A stretch of 64,000 nt of DNA, taken from contig JAIXMP010000003.1 in assembly GCA_025677815.1 (NCBI GenBank), forward strand, positions 372,001 to 436,000, given 5' to 3'. The notes beneath the pieces are model-generated. The model saw only the letters and a list, made by a program, of their open reading frames with translations, was not told the DNA's origin and ran no database searches. Origin of the DNA: Phascolomyces articulosus. Taxonomy: Eukaryota > Mucoromycota > Mucoromycetes > Mucorales > Lichtheimiaceae. Positions within the stretch are counted from its first letter, which is position 1, and the number at the start of each line of letters is the position of its first letter. This document shows positions 46,704 through 58,594 of this stretch, piece by piece. Made by a program: the position numbers and the translations under genes.

Positions 46704-48905
46704 ATGTGTGGTATCTTTGCAGTCTACAACTACCAAGGTGATATTGAAAGCTATCGTCAACGTGCTTTATATCTGTCAAAAAAGTAAATATTATAATAAT
46801 AAATAATCAACAAATCAATCATTTATCATCATATACCAAAAGAAGAAAGAAAAATTTTTTGTTGTACCTGCTGACACCTTTTTTTTAATAAACTTCCAGG
46901 ATCAGACATCGTGGTCCTGATTGGTCTGGTTGTTATACCACCAAGAACCACATTATGAGCCATGAACGTTTGGCCATTGTTGGTGTTGGTAAGTTTATTT
47001 AATAGCAAAAAGAATGGAAAATAAAGAAAGCATCAAAAAAGAACCAATTCTAAACGATCGCAACTATTGCGAAAAATAGACACTGGTGCTCAACCCATTG
47101 TCAGCGATGACGAAAACCTTGTCTTGTGTGTCAACGGTGAAATCTACAACCACAAGCAATTGCGCAAGAACTTGAAGGGCGAACATGTCTTCAAGACCCA
47201 TTCTGACTGTGAAGTTATCATGAACATGGTATGTAGTAAATATGTCTATTGGAAAGAGGAAGAGAAAGGGAAAAGGGTATCATATCAAAGAAGATGAATG
47301 GTGTTGGTTCTGATTGCATAATATATTATATAAATATAGTACAAGGAAATGGATACCGAATTGGTTAACCATTTGGATGGTATGTTCTCCTTTGTCTTGT
47401 TGGATGTCAAGCGTAACCGTGTCATTGCTGCTCGTGATCCTATTGGTATCACCACTCTTTACTATGGTTGGAACTCCCAAATGCCTGGTACCGTCTACTT
47501 TGCATCCGAACTCAAGTCTCTTAACGAAGACTGTGACAAGATTCTTGCTTTCCCTCCTGGTCATGTTTACGACTCTGAAACCAACCAAACCACTCGTTGG
47601 TACAACCCTGATTGGTATGTTTCTTTATTCAATGAACGAATAAGTTTTTTCTTTTTTTCAAGTATTTCTTTGATCTGACAACTAATTTTATATAATATAA
47701 ATAGGTTTGATGGTGAACGTGTTCCTACCACACCTGTTGACCTTAAGGCTTTGCGTGAAGCTCTTGAACGTGCTGTTCGCAAGCGTTTGATGGCTGAAGT
47801 TCCTTATGGTGTCTTACTTTCTGGTGGTTTGGATTCCAGTTTGATTGCTGCCATTGCTGCTCGTGAAACTGAAAAGATTGCCTCTGGTCAAATCAACAAC
47901 CTCGCTGATGACGAACGCTATGATGAGAGTAAGTTTCAATTTTTTTTCCCATTATAAATGATAGAAATAATATAAGCAATATATGAATCAATGAAGTTAA
48001 AAAAACAATTAGGCGGACCTACTCTCTGGCCTCGTCTCCACTCGTTCTCCATTGGACTTCCTGGTGCTCCCGATTTGATCGCCGCTCGTGAAGTGGCTAA
48101 ACATCTCAACACCATCCATCACGAATATACTTTCACCATCCAAGAAGCCTTGGATGCTGTCAGTGACGTCATTTACCATTTGGAAACCTATGATGTTACT
48201 ACCATCCGTGCCTCCACTCCCATGTACTTGCTTTCCCGTAAGATTAAAGCTATGGGTGTCAAGATGGTCTTGTCTGGTGAAGGTGCTGATGAAGTCTTTG
48301 GTGGTTACTTGTACTTCCACTCTGCTCCTGATGATGCTTCTTTCCACGCTGAAACCGTCACCCGTGTCAAGAACTTGCACTATGCTGATTGTTTGCGTGC
48401 CAACAAGTCTACCATGGCTTGGGGTTTGGAAGCTCGTGTTCCCTTCTTAGATAAGCAATTGCTTCAATTGGCCATGAACATCGATCCTAAGGATAAGCGT
48501 CCTAACAAGGCTGAAGGTCGTATGGAAAAATACATTGTCCGTAAGGCATTTGATACCTCAGATGAACCCGATGTCAAGCCTTACTTGCCTGATAGCGTTT
48601 TGTGGAGACAAAAGGAACAATTCTCTGATGGTGTTGGTTACTCATGGATTGATTCTTTGAAGGAAGTCAGTTTGCAAAAGGTTACTGATGAAGAATTTGC
48701 CACCGCTGGTAAGCGATGGACCAAGGATACTCCTACTACCAAGGAAGCATACATGTACCGTGCTATGTTTGAAGAATGGTTCCCTCAAGAAGCATGCACT
48801 GCATCCGTCGTACGATGGATTCCTCGGGCAGACTGGGGCTGTCCTGAAGATCCTTCCGGTCGTGCACAAAAGGCTCACGATGCCGCTTATGAAAAGAAGA
48901 ACTAA
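46704..48905 (+). CDS. Asparagine synthetase (glutamine-hydrolysing), 569 aa
   Basis: Six exons are 46704-46783, 46900-46988, 47080-47228, 47340-47614, 47705-47928 and 48013-48905, all GT-AG and in frame. The N-terminal glutaminase domain starts [10 protein letters not shown], so Cys2 is the nucleophile after Met removal. It contains [16 protein letters not shown] and [13 protein letters not shown]. The synthetase domain has the PP-loop [13 protein letters not shown] and [17 protein letters not shown]. The enzyme makes asparagine from aspartate, ATP and glutamine in the cytosol. The length is that of the ASN1/ASN2 family. Codon choice shifts from AT-rich toward CT-ending codons, as expected for a well-expressed gene. 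Regulation by general amino-acid control is suggested by upstream TGACTCA motifs. Confidence 0.97.
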
Positions 48906-49808
48906 ATTATAATATAGATTGTTCATAATTTTTTTTTCGTTTGCTTTCTCTCAAAACCTTTCTTTCTTTCTAATCTATCCATCCCTCATTCCATACACCC
49001 ATTCACACACTCTCTCACATCCTTTCTTTGTTGATAATTTTTGATTTCCTTTTTTTTTCTACTTCATCCTTTCTATCTTGTTTACATAAAAAAGTAGTGC
49101 GTACTCTATATTATATTCATGAAAAATTATAAACCTTATATATATTTTGTTTAATCTTGGATTTGATGACATATTATTTTATATGATGAGCGCGAGGGTC
49201 ACTTTTATGTGTGGGGGTGGGGATGAATATCAGCTTTATCATACAGATGAATTATTTATTCGTTTTGGAGTACTGATCTATACATTGGTGAGAATAGAAT
49301 TGTATATTATGGCTTTTATTAACATCAGCATGCTGGAGTATATTAAAAGCTGATCTTAATAAGTATCAGCTACTGTGTAAATTTTCCCAACTTTCATCAC
49401 TACTAATTTAGCAATATACTATCTCATAATAAATTAGTATAAAGCTTTTTGCATCAAAATGTTGGTCGTTACCAATCTCATTCAGATAGTAAAAATGGTT
49501 TGGCTTGCTTGGTAAAAAACATAGCTGCTATTCTATTAGATATGTGCAGTTTTACCCAATGCATCAATATAATGCCTGTGATATTCTAGTTAAATACATA
49601 TGAAGAAATTCGGCACCCTTTTATATCCATCACCGTGGTTACTACTCATTCGCTGTCGACCGTCGTATACACTAGTCATACGTGTCGATTTGGTGTACCT
49701 CGGTCTTTGAAAAGAATGAGGAGCGAACCTGAAGTGCTATATCAATTTAAGGCTTTCTTTTTTTTTTGCTTTAACACGCACTTTTTTTAAACTTGTTACT
49801 CTTTCATC
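48906..49808. other. Intergenic between asparagine synthetase and epsilon-COP
   Basis: The region is T-rich after the stop (3' UTR), then AT-rich. No RNA gene or coding sequence is seen. A 68-codon frame at 49147-49353 was not credited. Confidence 0.45.
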
Positions 49809-51128
49809 ATGGACGAAGATTCAATTCTATTCGGCATCCGTAACGCGTTTGCTCTTGGAAACTATCAAATTGTCATTAACGAAGTCAGTTCAGCTCGTGC
49901 TATTCAATCCCCTGCTGGTAAACTCGAATCTCAAGCATTCTTGTATCGTTCCTATATTGCTCAAGGAAAATATAATCTCGTCATCAATGATATTGCTGAA
50001 TCTGGTGCTGAAGGTCCTCTTGCTGCCGTCCGACTTTTAGCCACTTATTTAAGAGCAAAGCAAAAGAATGAAGAAACCCAAGCAACTATTGAACAAGCAT
50101 TGGCATTATTGGAAGAAGGTGCTAATCGAGTGGATCAAACCATTCAAGTCGTCGTTGCTACTATTCTCGTCAACGATGGAAAGTCTGAGGAAGCACTCAA
50201 GGTGTTACATACACGTAGCAAGAAATTAGAATGGTAATATAAGAAAAAAATAGAAGACGAAAAAGAGAGAGAAATAATATTTTGTACAAGGAAAGGGGGG
50301 ACCTTTTGTTTTTTGACAACTTGTAATTATATAAATTTATAGTGTTGCCTTGGCAGTGCAAATCTATTTACAAATGGATCGTTTGGATTTGGCAAGAAAG
50401 GAAGTAGCACAAGCCAAATCATGGGCTGAAGATGCTTTATTATTGCAAATGATGGAAGCTTGGGTGGATCTTCGTGTGGTAAATTATTCATAACCATGCA
50501 TATGATACATTCTTACGAGTTGTTGATAAATTGTAAGATAAGTGATTTCTGATTTGAGATTATTATTATTATTATTAATAGGGAGGTGACAAGTACCAAG
50601 AAGCATTTTATATTTTTGAAGAATTTGGACAATCCAATGCAGAGCCTTCTATCAAGATATTGAATGGACAAGCAGCTGCCAATATTGCTTTGGGAAGATA
50701 TCCAGAAGCAGAGAGTGTATTAATGGAAGCATTAAACAAGGTTTGTTTCAATTCATAACCTTTACATGACCAATTGAACCTTTTCTTTTGCAATATTCTT
50801 ACTAATATTATTATTATTAGAACAATGATGATCCTGAAACACTAGTAAATATGATTGTCTGTGCTAATTTGACATCCAAGCCAGCAGATGTTATAAACCG
50901 TTATGTGAGGTAAAAGAAGCATTCTGTTGTGGTTTTTTTTTTTTTTTTTGTTGGAAGATTGGATGATTTTCCTCTCAAACTTACTTTTTATTACCTTTAT
51001 GATCATATTTGATTATTAGTCAACTTCGCGAAGTGGCACCACAACATCCCTACCTTCAAGAATTAGACTTAAAATCCAGTTTATTCGACAGAGCAGCCAC
51101 CCGGTTTGCTTTGGTAGATTCCTCGTAA
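49809..51128 (+). CDS. Coatomer subunit epsilon (epsilon-COP)
   Basis: Five exons are 49809-50233, 50343-50478, 50582-50740, 50821-50909 and 51020-51128 (305 aa), all GT-AG with exact closure. The start DEDSILFGIRNAFALGNYQ, the TPR-like helical repeats (VALAVQIYLQMDRLDLARKE, AFYIFEEFGQ, LLNGQAAANIALGRYPEAE) and the ending PQHPYLQELDLKSSLFDRAA are characteristic of epsilon-COP. The protein stabilises alpha-COP in the COPI coat for Golgi-to-ER retrieval. Confidence 0.95.
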
Positions 51129-53323
51129 TATTAGTTACCTTTTTTTAAAAATTTATATAAATAATGATTTGAAAATTGGAGAGAAAGAGATTATTTTTGA
51201 AATTGAATATATATATATTATAAAAGTTGGTTAAAAAAAAGATTTAATGCAAGATTGTGAAAATTTTACTTTCCGTAAAACTGCTCTGTATTATATTTTA
51301 CATATGTCAATATGAATATAATGACTTGTATTCAATAATTTACTATCTTCCAGAAATCAGTTCACTTGGTGATGAAAACATAACTTAGCTATTTATCATC
51401 CACTATTTCCACCAATAAGAAAAAAAGAATTATGTACGAGCAGTCATAGTCTGTCGTTCTTGTATTTTCTTATTACCTTTCATTCGTTCGTCCTTGGAGT
51501 ACGTATAGATTATTACTAATCAAATAATTTCTTGAAGCTGGTATCAGTAATAATACTGGATGTTATAAGAACGATGGCAAAAGATGAACTGCCAGGCTAA
51601 TATAAATTATATATATGAGACTTAATATCCATTACAATCAACCCCCGTTTATTGCAACCTAGGAAGGTGCAATACTTCATTTTTTGCAACAAGTTCTTGG
51701 ATATTGTTAAAAAATCATAATAGATTCTGCAACTTGCAAGTTGAAAGAGTCGATAATTATTTACATGTTATCCAGGGTAAAAATGCACCTTTCATTTCTA
51801 ATAAATGATACAAATTCAATATTCTCTTTAACAATAACCTTAAAAATATGATAACCATAAACAGAGATAATTCACATATCACCGCAGACTACTAATAATA
51901 TTTTTAAAAGAATGTAATGATTCAAAATTGTTTGGACACTATGAGTGTTTTACTACTAATGACCTAGAAGAAGTGGGCATTACCCTATTGTTTCCAAAAC
52001 CTCGTTCAATGTAATTTTCTAAATTTATTTGTATATATACAAATATTCTTGATATTACAAAAACAAGGGTTACAGTTTTGAAAATAAAAAATGATACAGT
52101 AAAATTTTGCATCTTTTTCCTTAAAGGCACCTTACCAATACTTGTTTGTTATTGTACTTCATCTTAATTCTAATTCCTAAAGGTTTGTTCTAAAAAAAAT
52201 TATTCGTGTATTCATGTATTCGTTGAATTTAACTAATTTAGGTCTCAAAGCGAAGGAAAAAATTACTGGGATCCATGATCTGAATAACACTTAATTATAA
52301 GAAGAAAATGGCGTTTAAGGAATCAAGGAAATGAACTGACCATCGATGTCATTGTTGTGTGTACATGTTTTTTTGTGAGTGCGGGAGGGTATTAAGAAAA
52401 GAAAACAGCAAACACAATTGTCTAAAATTGCATAATTTATAGAAACGCTTAATTATTTACACAAAAATTCTATATACTAACTATAAAATAATAATAATAA
52501 TAATAGGCGTATAACATAGAAATTATCATATATTATACCTCACCATCTGGTGTAAAGCTTCTGTAATATAATTTGCATTCAAACATGACAGCAAACGTTC
52601 GATATAGATATGATAGTCACAGGTTTTAATCCATTGATAAGCATATATTTACTCAAAATGACACGAATATATTAACCTCGAGAGTGTCATGATGGGTAAA
52701 TCAATAGATTAATAAATGTATATACACAAGAATTCAGAGTACTTTTTACCTTTTTTTTTGCCATACTTATTCATTCTATCTATGATAGCTATCATAAATT
52801 TTAAAGTTTACTCTATTAACTGGTTATAAAAAGTTGGTCAAAGTTAATTCGATTGTTATTTAGATCCATTTTTTAAAGTTTTTGTGCATCCAGATCTGTA
52901 AAATGACCCGCATCTTAACCAGGTTTTCCAGATTGATCCCATAATATATATAGCTGCGTCAGAAATATATTTATCGTTGACAATATAACTTAATTAAAGA
53001 AAATTTTTAATAGGATCATTTTACAACTATATTAAACTATGTGTATCTATATCAGACACTATGAAAAGTTGCGGATTTCAATGAAAAGTCCTTGTGTCAT
53101 GATAATGATCGAAGCCTTCGTATACACAGGAATTCGATCCATAATGACATTATAATGGATCATACTTGTTTCTTATTATTATTTACACGTTACATATTCA
53201 TATTTGATGAAAACAATGGAATCACTATCTCATCTGATTACTTGACCGTGTGTCGTTTCAACAAATATTTTGGTTTAAACTCATCTTAATTTCCTTTTTC
53301 TGTTGGACAGACTCAACAACTGT
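51129..53323. other. 2.2-kb gene-free AT-rich region
   Basis: No convincing coding sequence or RNA gene is visible. Around 51640-51730 there are several short repeats of TGCAA/TTGCA type (for example TTGCAACCTAGGAAGGTGCAA). This might be the relic of an insertion, but I could not find paired termini. Confidence 0.35.
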
Positions 53324-53987
53324 ATGCACCAAACGAATGCGGTATCGTTAGCTTCACCCAACGACGATCAGTCACGTTCAAGAGCAGGGGGGAAAACATT
53401 AATTCCTAGTCAATCAGTTCTACGGCGGCCAGATGTGACGAGACGATCTGATCGTCTTCATCGCCGAGTGACATTTAATGTATCCATCGATCAAGAGATT
53501 AAGAAGATTCCATTACGACATTATTGGCGAGATGGTGAAATTAAAAGAGTTCTTGAATGTGTAAAACGTGATTATCCTGGTACCTGGAATATACGTAAAG
53601 AAAAAGAAAAACAATGGATAAGTTATGCCATTGCGAGCGATTTATTTGACAATGGTTACCATTTACACCCAAAGACAGTACACAAAAAGATAACATTTCT
53701 TTGGAAACGCTATAGTGAATGTTTAGAAACAGGTAACTACTTTTTTTTATGTCTATTATTATAAAAGCAACTTATATCAATATACATTTAAAAAAATGGG
53801 GCATTTTCTACCTGAAAAAAATAAAAATGAATCTTCTTACCCACATAGCCTATTTTTTTTTTTTTTTTTTTTTGCTCATTTAGGTGACGACAGTTACAAG
53901 TTCTATACATATTGTCACGATGCATTCACAAGATCAGAGCAAGTAGATAATAATGATAATAATGATAATATGATATTAATATTGTAA
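53324..53987 (+). CDS. Myb/SANT-like DNA-binding domain protein, 170 aa
   Basis: Exons are 53324-53732 and 53884-53987, joined by one GT-AG intron in frame. A short basic N-terminus is followed by a domain of about 85 residues: HYWRDGEIKRVLECVKRDYP, KQWISYAIASDLFDNGY, KTVHKKITFLWKRYSE and DDSYKFYTYCHDAF. The trihelix pattern with spaced Trp residues fits a Myb/SANT-like fold, common in orphan fungal regulators and in proteins derived from transposons. The target and role are unknown. A run of Asn-Asp codons ends the protein. The first ATG at 53324 was chosen; the preceding frame begins with TTG after a possible acceptor (TTGGACAG), so the 5' end could be longer. Confidence 0.62.
53852..53873. 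repeat. Poly(T) tract in the intron of the Myb/SANT-like gene
   Basis: About 22 consecutive T lie 10 bases before the 3' splice site (CATTTAG), so they act as an exceptionally long polypyrimidine tract. Confidence 0.8.
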
Positions 53988-56126
53988 TAGTGGGGATGGA
54001 TAAACGGGATGAATGTTGTATGCATGATATTATTAATAGCAATGATACGATATGTTTATAAATGGACTTGTAAGAACCACAAAAAAAACCCAACAACAAA
54101 TTGTTAAAATTAGGATTAGTAGTCATAGTATTAGTTTACACAACATATATTCGTGATTATGATGCTAATGATTGTAAATATAATATATATAACTTACATT
54201 AACGAAAATGAATTTGAATGACAATCCAATGATGCGTTATTATCTAATCAATCATGTTGTGCGGGAAAAAAAATCAAGGAACGGGTTGTCAATCTCAAAA
54301 TATCATCCACAGAAAAAGTGGGTGCGACTATAGTGTAATATATTACAATGGCCAAAAAATATATTTTATTTGCTGGGTCTTCCATATACAATGTGCGTGG
54401 ATGGATGGATGGATGGATGGAAAAGAATATGTATGAAATGATTATTTATTATTGTATCTATTTGATTTGTATATTATTATTGTTGCTATGTTTATTCTTG
54501 TATTATTTCCCCTTATTAAAAAAGATTTTTACCGTACCACTTTTTTTTTTCTCTGGATTTACCCGACTTACCTTTACTAAAAAGTCCTGTGACAATCTGA
54601 TTCTTGTTTCATATTGTACTCATCTAATAAGAAAAAAAAATCCCCACAAAAATAATTCATGGGAAAGTGCTACAAACCACTAAAAAAAGAAAAAATAAAA
54701 AAGATAATGAACAAGCCTAAAAAAAGCCCAGTTATCGATTGTAATCAAATATCAAAACTTGACGAAACCAAACGAGGATTATTGACCGCGGCTACATTAC
54801 TTAAAGGATTGATTATAATAATGAATGAATTATAAGTATAAAAGGGACGATTCTATAATATTTATTTTTCTCTTCTGTATTTTTGTTTTCCTCTGCTTTT
54901 GTCTATTTTATACTTCTTCTTGACTCTTTTTTTCTCTATTATTTCATCAATACATTTTTATTATCATATTTTAAACACTCGCGAAAATAAGCCGGCTTCT
55001 ATCGTAACACATTACTCATCAAGGATATATCAGTCTTACCACTCTTTCTACTCTTTATTACGTACCTTTTCGCACCTACAGGAAAAAAAAATTCAACCCC
55101 ATTATTTCACCCCCAAAAAAAGAGTCCTTCTTATTTTCTTATATAATAATAACAACGCAATGTTTTCCAACATGATACTTAAAAAAACGTCGAAAAAGAA
55201 GAATCACACATGACTCATAAATCCCATTTACCAGTTTAATAACATTAAAAAAAAATAAGGTCAATGGATCCTACCTATTGGATTTGGAGAGTAGTAACAC
55301 GAATTGAAAAAAAAAACGTTTACCAGTATCAAAAATGTGGGGTTAAACTCAGTTGTACAACAATTTAAACGCGTTTTCCCTTTATTACCCGAACTGACGA
55401 AAAAAAAAACCATGTTTTTTCTTGAAATCCATTATCATCTCTTTCAAAAATCTTCACTCATTTTAACACATTATTATCAAACTTTTTTCGTGTGAGAAAC
55501 ATCATCTGCCTTTCTCTTTTTCCGAGATTTAACGAGTCTCTCTATATCTTTTTGTTTAAAACATGTCTTCCACTCCTTCTCCCCCCAAAAAAAGATAAAA
55601 ATAATATTGTGGATGGGTTATTTATTGAGTGAAAAGAATTCATCGTGAGAAATAAGAGGGTCAAATAAAATAACTCAAAATAAAGTGTTCTTGGATTGAT
55701 GTTGTACTGAATAAATCATGTTGAAAAGATTATTTGGTTAGAACTCTTTTTATTTTAAACTTAAGCAAAAAGTTCTTTGGATCCAATGTTTTTTTTTTTT
55801 TTCAAAAGGTGGATTCTGTTTATAAGAATGGATATGCTGGGAAGAAAAACAAAAAGGCGGGGAAAACCTAGCAATTAACCCGTTTCTTTTTGGTACCGTG
55901 GGATCTACGCGAGTAACGTCAATTTAGAATAAGGCAAAACAAGTGTACAACTTACCCAAATTGTTTGCTCTCCAGTGTTCAATTTATGCAAACCAACTTT
56001 AATCACCTGTGTTTGGGTTTTTTGTCTATTTAAACCCTTGTGTGTGCTCCTATTTTATTCACTTTTCTTTTTCTTTTTCATTACTCTTTTCTTTATCTTT
56101 TATTTTCTTCCCCTTTTTAAACTACT
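53988..56126. other. 2.1-kb intergenic region upstream of acetyl-CoA synthetase
   Basis: It contains (GGAT)n at about 54402-54420, many A and T runs, and a single TGACTCA at 55209-55215. The last 100 bases before the ATG are strongly pyrimidine-rich (CTTTTC repeats), typical of a highly expressed fungal promoter. No gene is visible. Confidence 0.45.
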
Positions 56127-58594
56127 ATGACTGCTAGTGACCAAGCTGATCCTGTCTACCCTGTTCCTCAACGCCTCTTGGGTCCAGGTGTTCCTAAACC
56201 TCATATTGCTAGTTTGGATGAATACAAGAAACTCTGGGAAGAGTCTGTAAATGAACCAGAAAAATTCTTTGGCAAGGTAAAGTTAATTTTTTTTAATAAA
56301 AAAAAATGTTACATAATCTTGATCATCCTAAAGTTTTTCCTTTTTTTTTCTTCCTTGATAAACTAATCATATTCTTTTATCTTTTATTCTATTAGTTGGG
56401 TAATGAACTTTTGACTTGGTCTAAACCTTTCACACAAGTCAAGAGTGGAAGTTTGGAACAAGGTGACGTGGCTTGGTTTTTGGATGGTGAACTCAATGCA
56501 AGCTATAACTGTGTTGACCGACATGCATTGGCTCATCCAGACCGGGTAAGTACATAAATAAATAAAAAAATAAGGAGTTAAGAAAAAAAGAAAAGGACAT
56601 GTGTGTTTGGATTGATTGTGTATATATTTGTGAAAATGTGTATTTTGTTGGGCGTTATGCATGTTGCTCATCCAAAATCTATTTTCACCCCTTATAGGTT
56701 GCCATCATCCATGAAGGTGATGAACCTGGTAATGTCGTCAAAATCACTTATCGTCAATTGTTGCAAGAAGTATCACGTCTTGCAAACGTTTTGCTTTCCT
56801 TGGATGTTCGCAAGGGTGATAATGTCTGTATCTATATGCCCATGATTCCAGAAGCTGTATATGCTATGCTTGCTTGTACACGTATTGGTGCTTTGCACTC
56901 TGTTGTATTTGCAGGTTTCTCATCTGATTCATTGCGTGATCGTATCCTTGACTGTAGTGCCCATGTTGTCTTGACTGCTGATGAAGGTCGACGTGGTGGT
57001 AAAAACATTGCTACCAAGCGTATTGTCGATGCTGCTGTAAAGGAATCACCTTGTGTTGACCATGTTTTGGTGTGCCGCCGTACTGGTTCTGAAGTACCAT
57101 GGACTGCTCCTCGCGACAAGTGGTGGCACGAAGAAATTGCCAAATTCCGCCCCTATTGCCCACCTGTAAGCGTAAACGCCGAAGACCCCATGTTTTTGCT
57201 TTATACTTCTGGATCGACAGGTACCCCCAAGGGTGTGATGCATACAACTGCCGGTTACTTACTCGGCGCCGCTGCAACCCAAAAGTATGTCTTTGATTAT
57301 CATGCTGAAGCAGGTGACGTGCACGCGTGTATGGCCGACATTGGCTGGATTACTGGTCACACCTACATCGTATACGGTCCCCTGTTGAATGGGGCTACCA
57401 CTGTATTGTTCGAATCTACCCCAACCTATCCTAATCCATCCCGCTTTTGGGAAGTAGTTCAAAAGCACAAGATTACACAATTGTATACCGCACCCACTGC
57501 CATCCGTGCACTCCGTCGTTTGGGCAACAAGTGGCTTGAAGGATATGATCTTTCTTCCTTGCGTATCATTGCCTCAGTAGGTGAACCCATCAATCCTGAA
57601 GCTTGGGAATGGTACAATGAACAAGTCGGCAAGAATCAATGTGCTGTCATTGATACCTACTGGCAAACCGAAACTGGTTCTCATATCCTTACTCCTTTGC
57701 CTTGTGTCGTACCAACTAAGCCAGGCTCAGCCACATTCCCCTTCTTTGGTGTCAAAACTGCCATTCTTGACCCTGTCACTGGAAAGGAACTTGAGGGTAA
57801 CGATGTCACTGGTGTCCTCGCTATTTCTCAATCTTGGCCTTCTATGGCTCGTACAGTCTACAACAACCATTACCGTTATCTTGACACTTATCTCAACCCA
57901 TACCCTGGAGTAAGTGCACTTTTATAGTAGAATCATTGTATAAAAAGGGACCCCACTCTAACGCTAACTTACCATTTCTTTATTTTTTTAAAAAAAGTTC
58001 TATTTCACTGGTGATGGTGCAACTCGTGATGCTGATGGATACTATTGGATTCGTGGTCGTGTAGATGGTAAGTTTTTAAAAAAAAGTTATATAAGGAGAA
58101 GGGGGAGATATGAGGAATAGAATATGGATATGGATCTGAGAGATAGTAGTACAATTCTAAAATAAAAATGACATCTAATTTTTCCTTTGATCTATACTTT
58201 AGATGTCATCAATGTCTCAGGTCATAGATTGTCTACTGCTGAAATTGAATCTGCATTGATTCTTCATCATGCTGTTGCTGAAGCAGCTGTTGTTGGTGGT
58301 CAAGATGAATTGACTGGTCAATGTATTCATGCTTTCTGTACATTGAAGCCTAATGTAGATGCAAATGAAGGTCTTGAAAAGGAACTTACTTTGCAAGTAC
58401 GCAAGGTCATTGGTCCATTCGCTACACCCAAGCGTATTTATGTTGTTGGTGATTTACCAAAGACTCGTTCTGGCAAGATCATGCGTCGTATTTTACGCAA
58501 GATCGTCAACGGTGAATCTGATTCCCTTGGTGATATCTCCACTCTTGCTGATCCATCTGTTGTTCAATCCTTGATCGATAAGGTCAAGCAGTAA
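56127..58594 (+). CDS. Acetyl-CoA synthetase (acetate-CoA ligase), 657 aa
   Basis: Five exons are 56127-56276, 56396-56545, 56698-57909, 57998-58067 and 58203-58594; all introns are GT-AG and the frame closes. Family signatures present are the P-loop [13 protein letters not shown] (about 267-279), [51 protein letters not shown] and the acetylation-type lysine in [10 protein letters not shown] (Lys about 619). The enzyme activates acetate to acetyl-CoA through an acetyl-adenylate in cytosol and nucleus. It is needed for growth on acetate or ethanol and for histone acetylation. Length and motifs match the facA/ACS family. Confidence 0.97.

Noticed and set aside
51640..51740. Possible DNA-transposon relic with repeated TGCAA/TTGCA motifs
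   Set aside because: I could not find matching terminal inverted repeats, target-site duplication or any transposase remnant.
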